From: Atherix ibis
Lineage: Eukaryota > Arthropoda > Insecta > Diptera > Athericidae
Length of the DNA stretch: 64,000 nucleotides
NCBI GenBank assembly: GCA_958298945.1
Contig: OY282605.1
Coordinates: 23,724,811 to 23,788,810 of the forward strand
Reading direction: 5' to 3'
A program made the translations under genes and the position numbers. Positions 20,767-32,689 of this stretch are shown here, piece by piece. The first letter of the stretch is position 1. Each line of letters begins with the position of its first letter. The notes beneath the pieces are model-generated. The model was not told where the DNA came from, did not search any database, and was given only the letters and a program-made list of their open reading frames with translations.

Positions 20767-22440
20767 TATCCAGATTGTAGTTTGGAAAGTGTAGCCTTTT
20801 TATTTGATAATTTTTTATTATACAAATATTATTTAAAATAAATTTAATTTAGTTAAAAGCATGCCATTTGATATTATGGATTGTTTTACTAATAAAATAT
20901 AAAAAACACAAAAGATGTTCAAATTGAATGCTTCAAATTTTTTTTCACAAATGAAGTTAAAAAAAAAGTACTGTTCAAAAAGTATCGCTTATTTTGTGTT
21001 TTTTTTTAAAAATTATTTATTTTATCATAAATTTGTCCCCTTCAAAGTAATCTCCACCAGATATTATACACTTGTGCCAACGTTTTTTCCAATCCTCGAA
21101 GCACTTCAAAAAATCATATTTTGTGATCTTGTTCAGCTCCTCCTTCGATGCCGTCTTTATCTTCTCAATCGTAGCGTAGGGTCCCATGAAAAGGTTCTTC
21201 AGTTTCGGGAACAGGAAAAAGTCACAGGGGGCCAGATCTGGGGAATACGGTGGCTGCGGTATTATTAGTGTGTTGTTTTTTGCAAAAAATTCGCGCACAA
21301 GCAACGATGCGTTATCATCATGCAAAAACCAATTTTTGTTCTTCCAAAAATCCGGGCGTTTCTGGCGGATTGCTTCGCGCAACTTGCGCATTACTTGCAG
21401 GTAATATTCCTTATTGACCGTTCTACCATATGGCAAGAACACGCCCCTACAATCGAAGAAAACTGTAAGCAAAACTTTCACATTCGACATTTTTGTCGTT
21501 CACATCTTCTCGGCCCTTTGAGAACATTTTGTACGACCGATAAACGTTGCTTCGGTCGAACGTTGCTTCACCATATGCCACAGTCAACATTCGGAATGCG
21601 TCCGCGCAATTAATTTTGGCTCGAAGACGAGCCAAAACACGTGCAAGCAAAGCAGCTGTCAAAAATTAATTGAATATTCAAAATGGCTAAACTTATCGGC
21701 ATAAGTGAGATACATGAGCACCAACATTACGCCACAAAAAAATCGAATATACGTAACCCGCGAAAATTCAAAATTCGCTATACATTTTGAACAGACCTCG
21801 TATATTTAGTAATAAAAATTGTCATGTATAAGGCTCTTAAACCTTATAAGCAACTGTAAAAAAGCCACTGTATCCGCAAAATGAGGCTATCTATTTTAGT
21901 CTGAATGTATAATTGGCCAGTATTTCTCTGTCTATGCTGAGCATCATGGCCCTGTGGTAACTGACTATATTTGATGTTAAACCAAAGATTTTAATCTGAA
22001 TAGTATGTGGTTTTAATAAAATGTTGCTACAAGCCACACAATACAATAAATATTAGCGTTATTTGGCAAAAAGTGCCCAGAACACATAATTTAGAGATTT
22101 GGTGATGCCAATTGATCTCCAAAATCATACTATTTGTTGCCCTTAAAATGTTTATTATAAAATTATATATTTAAAAACCTCACATCCACCAAATAATAGC
22201 CGAATTACAGCCTGAAATGTGCAAAACTATCATTAAAAATTACCACATAAAAGTATCAAGAATTATAAAAAGCCTCTTGGTAGCCATTTAAATTCTAATA
22301 AAATTCAAAATTTTAAATTATATTTAATTAAAATGATAATTTTAAGTAAATATAATTTAAAAAAAAAAGCTTTATTTAAATCGTAATTTTAAAGAAATTT
22401 TTATAAATATTACTTTCCAAAACGCAAATTGTATAAGTCC
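20767..22440 (+). pseudogene. DD41D transposon copy with both ends, split by a mariner
   Basis: Left end 'ttatccagattgtagtttgg' and right end 'ctttccaaaacgcaaattg' (22408 onward) are imperfect inverted partners. The interior is too decayed to translate, but 'atgtggttttaataaaatg' near 22008 and 'gatgccaattgatctcc' near 22105 align with the WFQQD and DVNWP blocks. A second mariner occupies 20971-21800. Outside the mariner, this copy is clearly paralogous to 28735-29420. Confidence 0.75.
20971..21800 (-). mobile_element. mariner (DD34D), internally deleted, deletion group beta
   Basis: Ends 'ctgttcaaaaagtatcgc' and 'ttttgaacagacctcg' are flanked by TA (20969-20970, 21801-21802). On the minus strand the N-terminal part (21662-21450) reads NCADAFRMLTVAYG, NVYRSYKMF and GREDVND, then jumps to NVECESFAYSFLRL: the sequence between NDE and the VRSNVKVLLTVF region is deleted, at the same junction as the copy at 27255. 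The remainder (21490-21017) keeps TVNKEYYLQVMRKLREA, FLHDDNAS (second Asp) and APCDFFLFPKLK (third Asp). The first catalytic Asp lies in the deletion, so it is inactive. Confidence 0.85.
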
Positions 22441-22451
22441 GTACTAATATA

Positions 22452-23179
22452 GGGTGTCCCAAAAGTCACGCAAGTATTGCCACTATGAAAAAAAAAGATA
22501 TTGTGACAGCTGACAGTTCAAGATTATTAAAAATGAACGCCTTCATTTTTGTTGAGCAATATTTTTAAAATAATGAAGGTTTGGCAGATACAGTTTGCCA
22601 TTTTCGTCTAAACTATGGATTTAACTTCATTAACTGTGAAGAGATTAATTTAAAAGTTAAGGAAGACTAGATTAATTAGTGATCTTAAATACTATGGACG
22701 GAAGTGGTTCAACATGAAACATCGAAGAGTTCTGCTGAGAAGCTCTCTTCCTCACGTGGTCAGGAATTGGACATTTCGAGAAGCTTTCTACCGTGTATTC
22801 TTACGAAAGATTTGCATCTTCTGGCTTACAAAGTTAAATTGATTTAAAAACTGACGCCTACTGGCCATGCAAAGCGAATGGAGTTCGTTGAGTGGATTAT
22901 GGACAGTTCAAACAAAATCATCTTTAGCAATGAGGCTCATTTTCAGCTTGATGGCTTGGTTAATCGCATTTGGAGTTCAGAAAATCCACGAGTGATTGTT
23001 GGGAAATAAATGCATCCCAAATGTGTTACTGTTATTTCAGTATTTTGTGTCTAAATTGCAAGATATGACAGTTCCATGTGGTTTCAACAAGACGGTTCCA
23101 CATGCCCTACAGCCCGAGAAACAATTCAATTACTTTGCAAATAAAAATTATTTCTTCCATGATTTTTGAAACACCCTTT
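22452..23179 (+). pseudogene. Tc1/mariner (DD41D-like) element with gggtgtc-type ends
   Basis: Left 'agggtgtcccaaaagtcacg' pairs with right 'ttttgaaacaccct'; TA lies beside both. Inside, IIFSNEAHFQLDG near 22918 is the first-Asp block with Asp replaced by Asn; NRIWSSENPRV and MHPKCVTV follow; MWFQQDGSTCPTARE near 23078 is the second-Asp block. Sequence between these and after the second block, including the whole third-Asp region, is deleted. It directly abuts the right end of the DD41D copy at 20767-22440. Confidence 0.75.
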
Positions 23180-23905
23180 TACAACTACTTCTACTGCAGT
23201 CATTTACAACCCCCCCCCCCCCCCTCCAATTATACTGCATTTCCCTTTTTAATTTTCATATAAACACAATTGATTTCCTTTGCTTTTTAAGTTCATTTTC
23301 ATTTAATTGCAAAATTTTATTAATTTTTTCCTCTTATTTCCAATTAACTCGATCTAATTTGTCGTTGGAAAAAAAAATATTTTCCACAAAACGATGACTG
23401 TCACAGTAAATTTTTGCATTTAAGCATAAAAATATGACAATCGATATTTATTTATATGAATATTTATTATCGATATCAATTTATGCTAATATTTAAATAA
23501 TTTTATTTTTATTTGTATTTTTTTTTTTTGTCATTCGATTTGTTTTCTGTTGCAGTCAATATTATGTTCGTTAAAAAAATATTCAAAAATGTTATGTGCC
23601 GAGACTCCAAGAGGTTGACTAGAAAGTAGGGTATAAAATGGAAATTGAGCTTCGTGTTTTATTACCATTTGAATATATTTTAAATTAGATTAAAAAAAAA
23701 ATCAAAATTGGGTCAAAATAATTATGGTAAATTAACAAACAAACAAAAATATATTTTTGTGCGCATATAAAAATCACCTATTCTCCATTTACAGTTTTTT
23801 TTATTTGTTTTTTATTATAAAATATTGAAAATTTTACATAATCAATTTATACTTAGCACGTTGGGATGGCAATTAGTTTTTTGTCCAGTTTTGCATATTA
23901 TATTT
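23180..23905. other. Spacer; poly-C run near 23208-23224
   Basis: AT-rich with one run of about 17 C. No ORF or transposon signature. Confidence 0.4.
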
Positions 23906-25129
23906 ATATTATAAGCTTAAATCCGCTGTTTGGTCATAGATGGCGTGAGTGAGCGTATTAAGCTACCATGGGCACGCCATACTTTTTTTTTATTAGTTTG
24001 ACGGCTGCCAACATTAATCAGTGCACATTTTCAGCAATTTCGTACAACAACATACATTTTTCCTTTGGTAATCATATCTAGTTTTGTGCCAGAAAAAGAG
24101 CATATCCGGGAATCTCTGCTTTTCTGCTTTAATTTGAAGAAATCGGCTGCCGAATCGCATCGAATACTTATGAAGGCCTATGGTGACAGTGCTTTATTGG
24201 AAACAACGTGCCGAGATTGGTTTCGTCGGTTCAAAGACAGCAATTTTGACTTGTGGGACCAGAAGCTTGAAAATTGGCCTAGGAAGGTTGAGGACCATCA
24301 ATTGCAAGCTCTTCTGGATGAAGACGATACCCAATCTTTAAAAAATGCTCGCGGAGTAATTGGGTGTTATTCAACCAACCAGTTTCATGCGTCTGTGTGC
24401 CATGGGGAAGATTGAAAAGATCGAAAAATGGGTGTCGCATGAATTTAACGATAGGCAGATGGAGCGACGCCAAAAAACATACGAAATCTTGCTCGCCAAG
24501 CAAAAAGAAAGTCGTTCCTGCATCGGATTATGAAAAGAATCCTCAACGCAAGAAATCGTGGGTTGATCCCAGGTAACCATCAATATCTTCCCTGTGCGTT
24601 TGGTGGGATCAGCAGCGTATTGTCTACTATGAGAAGTTGAAATATGGTGAAACTGTCAATGTCCATCGCTACCATCACCAACTAATTAAATTGCACCGTG
24701 CTCTGCGTGAAAAGAGGATGGATTATCAACAAAGATATGACAACCTGATTTTCCTCCACGACGACGCACCATCGCACACGTCAAAAATGGTCCTAAACTA
24801 CTTGGAGACACTCAACTGGGAGGTGCTACCCCACCCCGCTTATTCGCTAGACCTAGGCCCTTCCGACTACCACCTGTTTTCGTCGATGGGCCACGTGCTC
24901 GCTGAGCAGCACTTCGATTCTTACTAAGACGTCCGAAAATGGCTTGATGAGTGGTTTGCCTCGAAAGAGAAGGATTTTTTTTGGCGTGGTATCCACAAAT
25001 TGGCCGAGAGATGGGAAAAATATGTAGCTAGTGAGGGCAAATACTTTGAATAAATTTGTTTTTGCTTTCTATGAAAAAAACATGCGTTTTTTTGACTAAA
25101 AAACAGCGGATTTAAGCTTATACACCTAG
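23906..25129 (+). mobile_element. Mos1-like mariner (mauritiana type), damaged
   Basis: The right end 'aacagcggatttaagc...tacacct' and the left 'taagcttaaatccgctgttt' are inverted partners; TA lies at 25130-25131. The N-terminus from 24065 reads SSFVPEKEHIRE, FCFNLKKSAAESHR and DWFRRFKDSNFD, close to Mos1. The C-terminal half (24637-25055) reads GETVNVHRYHHQLIKLHRAL, FLHDDAPSHTSK (second Asp), GPSDYHLFSSMGH (third Asp, 34 residues apart) and KYFE before a stop. A frameshift follows DDTQSLK. The middle has lost the RIVTGDEKW first-Asp block through a deletion after PSKK, and a stop replaces one codon after HFDSY. Not active. Confidence 0.85.
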
Positions 25130-25182
25130 TAGATTTATTAGAATTATTTAACTGAGTACTAATAATAATTTTTTTGTTGATC

Positions 25183-25375
25183 CAAAGTCATCCATTTTGT
25201 TTTTGTTCGATAGGGTCAGCTGTCAAACCAGTTGTCATCTTTCAAAGTCATCCATTTTGTACTATTTTCGATTAGGGTTAGCTGTCAAACCAGTTGTCAT
25301 CTGTCAAAGTCATCCATTTTGTACTATTTTCGATTAGGGTTAGCTGTCAAACCAGTTGTCATTTGTTAAAGTTTT
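25183..25375. repeat. Tandem repeat, ~61-bp unit x3
   Basis: 'caaagtcatccattttgt' recurs with ends at 25200, 25260 and 25322, each followed by 'tagggt(t/c)agctgtcaaacc' and 'agttgtcat'. Very similar units indicate recent origin. It sits just right of the Mos1-like element. Confidence 0.9.
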
Positions 25376-27250
25376 TTTAGTGATTTTTATTCAATAAAGT
25401 TTGCCATTTTATCTTGGAAGAAAAAAGCCAAATTTATCACAATTTATATCGACAATAAGACGTCAGTTATCGTAAAATGAAAAATTTTCTTCTATCACAA
25501 ATTGTGTGTAGTGATAAAGCTAAATTGGGGTTTGAAAAATTGACGTTTTTATAGTTGAATAAATCAGCAAGAAATATTAGAGATACCATTGCCATCTGGA
25601 AAATGTAGATGGTACTACTGTCCATGCTAAAATACAGCATCACCGAAGTGTTGAAAATACGATTCGTCGACGATGTGTTTGCATGTCATGGCGCCGATAA
25701 TTTCCCTCCAAAACCATCCTTTTGATTACTCAGTCGATTTTTTCTTACAGGAATATGTAAAGTCGTTGGCGTATACTGACTAACCAGCAATAATAAATAC
25801 TGACTAACCAGCAATTTACTCAAAAGAACTGTGAAAAAATGGTTAGATCGGATAGTTTTTGTCAAGAACAGTCTAGGTGGCCATAGACTCAAAATTATTT
25901 GTAGAATATGAAAATTGAATTTAAAAATTTTGGAGACCTTTATAAATTTTATAAAGTAATTTTTTTTGTGTTAAAATTAATATTAATAAATTTCAAATTC
26001 TTTTATAGTTTTTTTTTTCCTTGAATAAATTTCATATTTTCAAAATATTGTGTTATTGGGTAAATAAATAAAGGGTGGTAGTGCCACATAAAATTAATGC
26101 ACTGGCATTGTTGAGGACTGTTTGAAAATACAGCGGACTTTTCCTCCTAGACGAGTAATATGACATATAAAAAGTGTTACCGGGGAACATTACTTTTCAA
26201 GAGCAGTGGTTTTTTTGTTGTTGTATGATTTTTGAGACACGAGCCAGGAGCCATTTTGTACCGCCATGACCATGAGGTCATTTGACGACTTCCTGTTGCC
26301 AAATTTTTGACAAGCACTGGTGTGTCAGATGTTTGAACTTGAATTTGCTTCAAATTTCATCCAGCTGACTCGTTTGCTGGGCAAGAGTAACTAGCTACCG
26401 GAAGATGAGGTGAAATTACATGGACGTGGAATATTCTAGAAGAGAAGGACCAGTTAGGATCTGTTTGTCTGTTTGGCGACTAGAGAGTGTTAGAGAAGCT
26501 GAGATAATCAAGAGGGGAGTCGTTGTAGAGTGTGGTCGTGTTCGAGTTGAACATTGAACTTTCTTACTGATTCGGATACTGAAAGCTTCCGCACGTGATA
26601 CATTTGAGTATTTTCGATTGAACCTTGAAATTAAAAAGTTTTTCTGCATAATTCGGGATTTAACAAGTTTTACATTCAAAAAAATTACAAATAAATTAAT
26701 TGAACAGAAGCAGATAAAAAGTTCAAAAATAAAAAAGGATGCCCTGTAACTCCTTTGTCTTCTGGGGGTTCTGATTAACCTATCGGAGCCAGCCCTCTAG
26801 GAGGATTTTACGTTCGGGACTTTAAATTTAGATGATTAAGAAGGTTAAAAATAGGGCTTAGGAAAATAATTTCTGCATCCAGGAGAGGTCCACAATGGAA
26901 GGAGTCCTATTCAAAAATAGATTCTGGGTTTAGTGGCATTAATTCAAAACTTGTGGAATGGTGAGTTGAACGCCACATGAATAGAATGACGGACTAGGGT
27001 ACCCAGTCCGAATTCAGAGAAGTTTCCTTGCCTAGAATTTCGGAATGGTTGTTGAGTAGACATTGTTAGGCCAATATGTCGAAAGAAATTTTACACTTTT
27101 GGACCAGTCCATGTGTCTGCGCGTGTCTAAAAATGTTATATGCCATTTGGTTGGCAAGCAGGGCAAGTTCGGAATCACAGTGAGTACCGGACGGTGGAGA
27201 GCCTTCTCTGCCAAACAGTAAATATTGCTATTTTTTTGTGGACTGCGAAG
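25376..27250. other. Unassigned stretch
   Basis: 26060-27250 is less AT-rich and has scattered short frames (for example minus 26416-26679 and minus 27032-27214). A minus-strand segment near 27180-27120 reads DSELALLANQMA, faintly like the ADxLA segment of an RNase H, so this may be an old retroelement. I would not assign it. Confidence 0.25.
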
Positions 27251-27254
27251 TTGA

Positions 27255-27964
27255 TTACTTTCTCAAAAAGTGTGGCGAATTTTGAATTTCCGTGGGTTAC
27301 GTATATTCGATTTTCGATTTTTTGTGGCGTTATATTGGTACTCATGTCTCACACTTATGCATACAATTTCGGCCATTTTGAATGTTCAATTAATTTTTGA
27401 CAGCTGCTTTGCTTGCACGTATTTTGGCTCGTCTTAGATTTTTGCCCATTCCCAAAAATGGATCAAAGAATCTGTACCAAATTTTGTTTGGAAAACAAAA
27501 CTAATTGCGCGGACGCTTTCCGAATGTTGACTGTGGCATATGGTGAAGTTACCTTGGACCGAAGCAACGTTTATCGGTGGTACAAAATGTTCCCAGAGAG
27601 CCGAGAACATGTGAACGACGAAAATGTCGAATGTGAAGGTTTTGCTTACAGTTTTCTTCGATTGCAGTCACCGTATTCCCCAGATCTGGCCCCCTGTTAC
27701 TTTTTCTTGTTTCCGAAATTGAAGAGCCCCATGAAAGGACGACGCTACGCTACGATTGAGGAGATAAAGACGGCATCGAAAGAGGGGCTGAACAAGATCA
27801 TAAAAAATGATTTTTTGAAGTGCTTCGAGGATTGGAAAAAACGTTGGCGCAAGAGTATAATATCTGGTGGGGATTACTTTGAAGGAGACAAAATAGATAT
27901 TCATGAATAAACAAATAATTTTTGAAAAAACACAAAATTCGCGGTACTTTTTGAACAGGCTTCG
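27255..27964 (+). mobile_element. mariner (DD34D), internally deleted, deletion group beta
   Basis: The left end is eroded ('tctcaaaaagtgtggcgaat'); the right end is 'ttgaacaggcttcg' followed by TA at 27965-27966. One open frame (27413-27910) joins three separated parts: MDQRICTKF, NCADAFRMLTVAYG and YRWYKMF; then the beta junction NDE-NVECEGFAYS near 27620; then a second deletion taking LRLQ straight to SPYSPDLAPCYFFLF, GDYFEGDKI. Both the first and second catalytic Asp are gone and the third is Tyr, so it cannot be active although the frame stays open for 165 codons. Confidence 0.85.
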
Positions 27965-27966
27965 TA

Positions 27967-28734
27967 TTAATCACCTATAAATTGCCATGGAATGGCGAGC
28001 TTATAACTTAAAAAATGACCCGGTGCCTATTGCCGATAAGCTGGATGACATCAAAAGTTGTTGCGTGCTCATCGACAGCTGCGTTTGTGAACGAAAGTGG
28101 GAAATCACCCAATCCATCCAGCAGTTCTAGGAATAAATAGGCTATACCTGTTGAGTAACGCAGACCCCTCCAACTTCGCTCTCAAGAATGGTTTCCACTC
28201 CGGGTGCGGGAGGGAGGTTGGAAAATCAAAAGAAGGTGTGGATTGATCCCTTTCTAATCCAGAGCTCAATAGGGAAATGGGGCATAATTTTTTTTTAGAT
28301 TTCCTTTAGAATATTGTGAAGGGAACAAAGGTTTTTTATTAGTTTCAATAAGGATTGAGTCCATCGGGGAAGTCCGTTGCTTCAACTTGCCTTTGGAAGC
28401 GTTCCGTCCAGAGTTGGCTACTCTGATTGCATTACTTTCTCTAATCTTACATTTATCAAGAGCACTACTTTTTCCGTAGGGAAGAAGTTATTTTTAGAGA
28501 GCCGAGAAACAGGGGCATCAAAAAATACTTGAAAGAGGATTATCTTGGTACTGTCGATAATATCCAAAGAATACAACCAAGGAGCTGAAGGTAAGTCCAG
28601 TATGCTTTTCAAAATTTTTTTGAGGATTTTAAAAAAATTATATTTAAAAAAAATTAAATAAAAGTTGTTTAATGGTTTTGCAGCTTTTCTTGCTTCTCCT
28701 TTCAGAATTTCTTTCCTAATTTGCTACCACTTTT
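27967..28734. other. No feature recognised
   Basis: 27990-28290 is relatively GC-rich but has frequent stops in all frames; possibly old retroelement sequence. No motif I can name. Confidence 0.3.
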
Positions 28735-29420
28735 CACTACTACTAACGTATTATCCATATTGTAGTTTGGAAAGCGTTACCTTTTTCTTTAATAGTTTTT
28801 AACTATACAAATATTATTTCAAATAAATTTATTTTAGTTCAAAGTATGCCATTTAATATTATAGATTGTTTTACTGTTAAAATATGAAAAGCACAAAAGA
28901 TGTTCCAATCGGGTGCTTGGACAAAAAATGTTTAATAATAGGCAGATTTTTCGCTGCAAATTTTTTTCACCAATAAAGCTTATTTGAAGCTCAGTGGATA
29001 TATTTAGTAATAAAAATTGATATTTATGAGGCTCTTATAGTCCCTTAGTTATCCGAAAAAAGTGGATAACAAAAATACTATAAGAGCGTTATAAATATAA
29101 AAAAAAAAATTTGGCGTTATTTGGCAAAAAGTTCCCACAACATATAATTTAGAGATTTGGTGATGTCAATTGATTTCCAAAATCGTACTATTTGCTATCG
29201 TTAATGTTTTTGTTATAAAATTATATAAAAACTGCATTTATATAGGCAATCTGCAAACTTTAGAACATTAAAAAACCCACATCCACCAAATAATAGTCGA
29301 ATTACAACCTAAAATATGCAAAATTATTATTAAAAATTACTAAAAAAAAGATCGAGAATTATAATGAAACTCTTGGTAGCGATTTAATTTATAATACAAT
29401 ACAAAATATAATGCCAATGT
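28735..29420 (+). pseudogene. Decayed DD41D transposon copy
   Basis: Starts at 'tatccatattgtagtttgg' and is collinear with 20767-22440 minus that copy's mariner: 'caaatattattt', 'tatgccattt', 'cacaaaagatgttc' and 'atatttagtaataaaaattg' recur in the same order. A DEAYF-like first-Asp region lies near 28975 and a DVNWP-like 'gatgtcaattgatttcc' near 29162. The WFQQD block is missing. No frame survives. Confidence 0.65.
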
Positions 29421-31311
29421 TTATATAATACACAAATTATATTTAAAATAAATTTCAATAAAAGAGGGTTAATAATGGCTGTAAATAAAAATCTAGCTCC
29501 AAAACAGTAATGAATTGATTAGGGATGCGTTGAAATTTTTATTTTTCAAAAACTCAACACTAAATGCCCAGAAATTTCCCAGAAAAATTATTGAATTTTC
29601 AATAGATGGCCTAGAATTTTTGTAAAATAATTTTTTTAATAAGCTTGAAAACATTTAATGTTTTCTAATTTATTGACACACGGAATGCCTGCGTCTAGTA
29701 TGCACTGGTCTTGAGTTCAAATTTAGTAACTGGCAAATGACCTCAGTTATAAGAATTTACGTTTTAGTAAAAATTTTACTAGAAATAAATCGAAAAAAAA
29801 AACCACACAAGATATTTTTTTAAAACTTTTATTAAAAAAAAACAAATATTCCATAAAATTAAGGGATTTCTTTTAAATAAAAAAATATGTATCCGCAAAA
29901 ATATGGAAAACTATTAAAAATAGAACTTTTAATTTAAAAAAAAAAGTCAATTAATTAAGAAAAATTATTTTTTTTTAACTTAAATTTTTTTTTTAAATTA
30001 AACAAAAATATTATATCCTCTGGTGTGACGTAATCAAGTAGGTTTGTCTATGAATATACAAAATATTGGTACATATTTTAATTTTATTTAAAAGTATTTT
30101 TTTTTTTTACAAAATTATTGCAGTAACTTGCCTTTTTTTTGTAATAAAGAACCTAAAAACAATGTGTTCATAACTTTCTGATAAAATGCAATGATTAATC
30201 CCTGGGATAATTAGGACACAAACAATTACAACAACAAAAAAACTACAGACAATTTTTATAAAAATGACTAATAATAGTGTATAAAATAATTGCATTATTG
30301 TTTGTGTTATCCAATCCGATTGAGTGATACAATTTTATATATTGTTCTTTTTGAATTTTCGGTAAAAATTCCAAAATAATAATTACAATTCAATAATATT
30401 ATTTGTGAAATTTAAAAAATTATTACAATATGTTTTGTAAAAAAAAAAATAGGTCTAAACTGTAAATAATTTCATTGCAGTTAAAATTGCAAAGAAAATT
30501 ACGAATATTATCAGTGCAGGTAAAGAACGAGTGCAACAATATCGACAACAAATACTATCGGGCAATTACATCCGATTATCTTGTTATTTGTTGATTAAGA
30601 CATTACGCAGCAATGTTGCGCTCGGAACAATGGTTAAAGTGCCCAAATCCGCACTTCCTAATTGAGCGTACAAACAATTTCTCAGATAAGTTCCGCCCAT
30701 CGCAGGCCCAGTCGAATTACAAAGGCCAGTTCTTTACCTCAACAGCCAATTCTACCACAAAGTTGTTTTTATCGGTAATAAGTAGATAAGCCTGTCTAGA
30801 GTCTGGAATTTGCTTATTGGCTCCACTTTACACCCAAATGATTTACGGAAAACTAGGTCACTTACAAATAGAAGATTGTGTCCAATGATTTTGCCTATTG
30901 TGTTCAGGTTCGGTCGTCCACGTTTATACCGTACTCGTTACTAGGTCGGTGCAAATAATCAAGCATTCGATTGAAGAATGCAACCCACCACCATCAACCC
31001 AGAATATCCAATGGTAATGCAGTTCGCTGTAAGTAACGAAAAGAAACTAATGCCTTTCCGTGTAAGAGTTTTTAATTATCAATAGCGAAATTTTTTTTAT
31101 ATATCTAAACACATTTGCAAATTATCTACAATATAATAACAGTTGATGAGAGTGAGTACTTTTTTTTTTAAATTATTTATGATTGAATTTTGTAAGAAAT
31201 TTTTTTTTAAAATTTAAATTTAACATTTTTAAAAAGACAGCATCAATTAATTTGTGGAAAAAGTGATTTTCTTCTTCAAAGTAGCACCTATTGGAAAATG
31301 TTATTTCATAG
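29421..31311. other. AT-rich spacer; possible SINE-like scrap
   Basis: 29684-29760 contains 'cttgagttcaaattt' and resembles, in reverse complement, 34720-34806 ('cttgagttcgaatt'). Such text can be a degenerate polymerase III B box, so a SINE-like repeat is possible. 30470-31060 is less AT-rich, with no frame or repeat hallmark, and may be unique sequence. Confidence 0.25.
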
Positions 31312-32620
31312 GAATTGAGGTATGCCCGATCAACGTGCAAAACAGAACTGTCCAGACATGGATTTTGCCAGCTCAGCCGATTAAATACAGGTAGTTGCAC
31401 GCAACTCAATCGATACCATAGGTCGCTAAGTCAACACATCATCAACCCAGCTCGCTTCAATCTAATCACTCTTCTTTGATCTCCTGCTTGGGCCCTCTTT
31501 TTCTTCTTTTCTGCTTCATCTTCTTCATCTATGTGTACTTCATATTTTTCATATTCTTCATCTTCTTCATCTTCTTCATCTTCTTCACGGTCTTCATCTT
31601 TTTTTCCTTCTTCCCATCTTTTTCTTCTTCTTCTTCTACTTCTTCAACTTCTTCATTTTTTTTATCTTTCTCATCTTCTTCATCTTCTTTATCGTCTTCA
31701 TCTTCTTCATCATCTTCATCGTCTTTATCTTCTTCATCTTCTTTATCTCGTCATCTTCTTCACGGTCTTCATCTTCTTTCTTCTTCCCCTCTTCTTATTC
31801 TTCTTCTTCTACTTCTTCATCTTCTTTATCTTCTTCATCTTCATATTTATCGTCTCCATTTTCTTCTTCTTCTTCATCTTTTTCATCTTTTTCATTGTCT
31901 TCCTATTATTCATCTTCTTCATCTTCTTCATTGTCTTCATCTTCTGTATATTTTTCATCTTCTTCACTTTTTCTTTCTTCATCTTTTTCATCGTCTTCAT
32001 CTTTTTATCTTCTTCACATTTTCTTCTTCTTTTTCTTCTTCTTCTTCAACTTCTTCATCTTTTTCTTCTTCTTCATCTTCTTCATAGCCTTCATCTTCTG
32101 CATATTTTTCATCTTCTTCACTTCTTTCCTTTTTCATCGTCTTCATCTTTTTATCTTCTTCACTTTTTCTTCTTCTTTTTCTTCTATTTCTTCAACTTCT
32201 TCATCTTTTTCTTCTTCTTCATCTTCTTCATAGCCTTCATCTTCTTCATATTCTGCATTTTCTTTCGTCAATCCATGCATGAAGCAGAAAAACATTCAAT
32301 CTCCATCCTTACTCCACGTACATTTGTACAACTGCCTTGTTCTGCCTCTAACCAGCTCCATCAATCAAACGTAGGTCCATTTTCTAATAGCCAGTAACCA
32401 GTTACAAGCTATTTATCCTAACTATTGGTAGCAAAGTCTACCTAAACCTCTACTATCATCTGCAGTGATAGCACCCGGGATTCTCCCAAACCCTCAGAAC
32501 CAGTCCTAAGACTGTAGCTGAGATGTAGGTGACAACTACAGTCACCCACGTTTTAGCTAAAGGCTTCTTACCTCGAGATAGATCCGTACCACCGTGGGTA
32601 CGGATCTACACCCAGAAGTT
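31312..32620 (-). repeat. Dispersed repeat carrying a GAA/GAT tract, copy 2 (reverse)
   Basis: It matches copy 1 (3325-4835) on both sides of the tract in inverted orientation. 31312-31500 ('ttgaggtatgcccgatcaacg', 'ggtagttgcac', 'cgcttcaatctaatc', 'cctgcttgggcc') corresponds to about 4835-4700; 32265-32560 ('aaacattcaatct', 'ctaaccagctccat', 'cagttacaagcta', 'accagtcctaagactgta') corresponds to about 3600-3380. Copy 2 has an extra ~50 bp near 31400-31450. A 12-bp hairpin (32579-32590 / 32597-32608) lies near its right end. No coding capacity is recognised. Confidence 0.7.
31500..32265 (-). repeat. Pyrimidine tract (TTC/ATC), the inverse of the 3.6-kb tract
   Basis: Nearly pure pyrimidine on the plus strand, built from TTC and ATC triplets. 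Longer units are duplicated: 'tcttcatagccttcatcttc' occurs near 32079 and 32222, and text around 31960-32100 recurs at 32110-32230. Long S/L- and F/I-rich frames here only reflect composition. Confidence 0.9.
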
Positions 32621-32689
32621 CCCCCCTTGCATTATCCCCATCTGAAGGTACCATTTCATCCCATTAACGGATTCGGGTAATAAACGGAT

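Noticed and set aside
25376..27250. LTR retrotransposon or RNase H fragment
   Set aside because: One faint ADxLA-like string and moderate GC are not enough; I could not find paired LTRs, a primer-binding site or a catalytic motif.
31476..32397. S/L- and F/I-rich frames of 203 and 288 aa
   Set aside because: Same tract in reverse orientation; composition-driven, with no recognisable domain.
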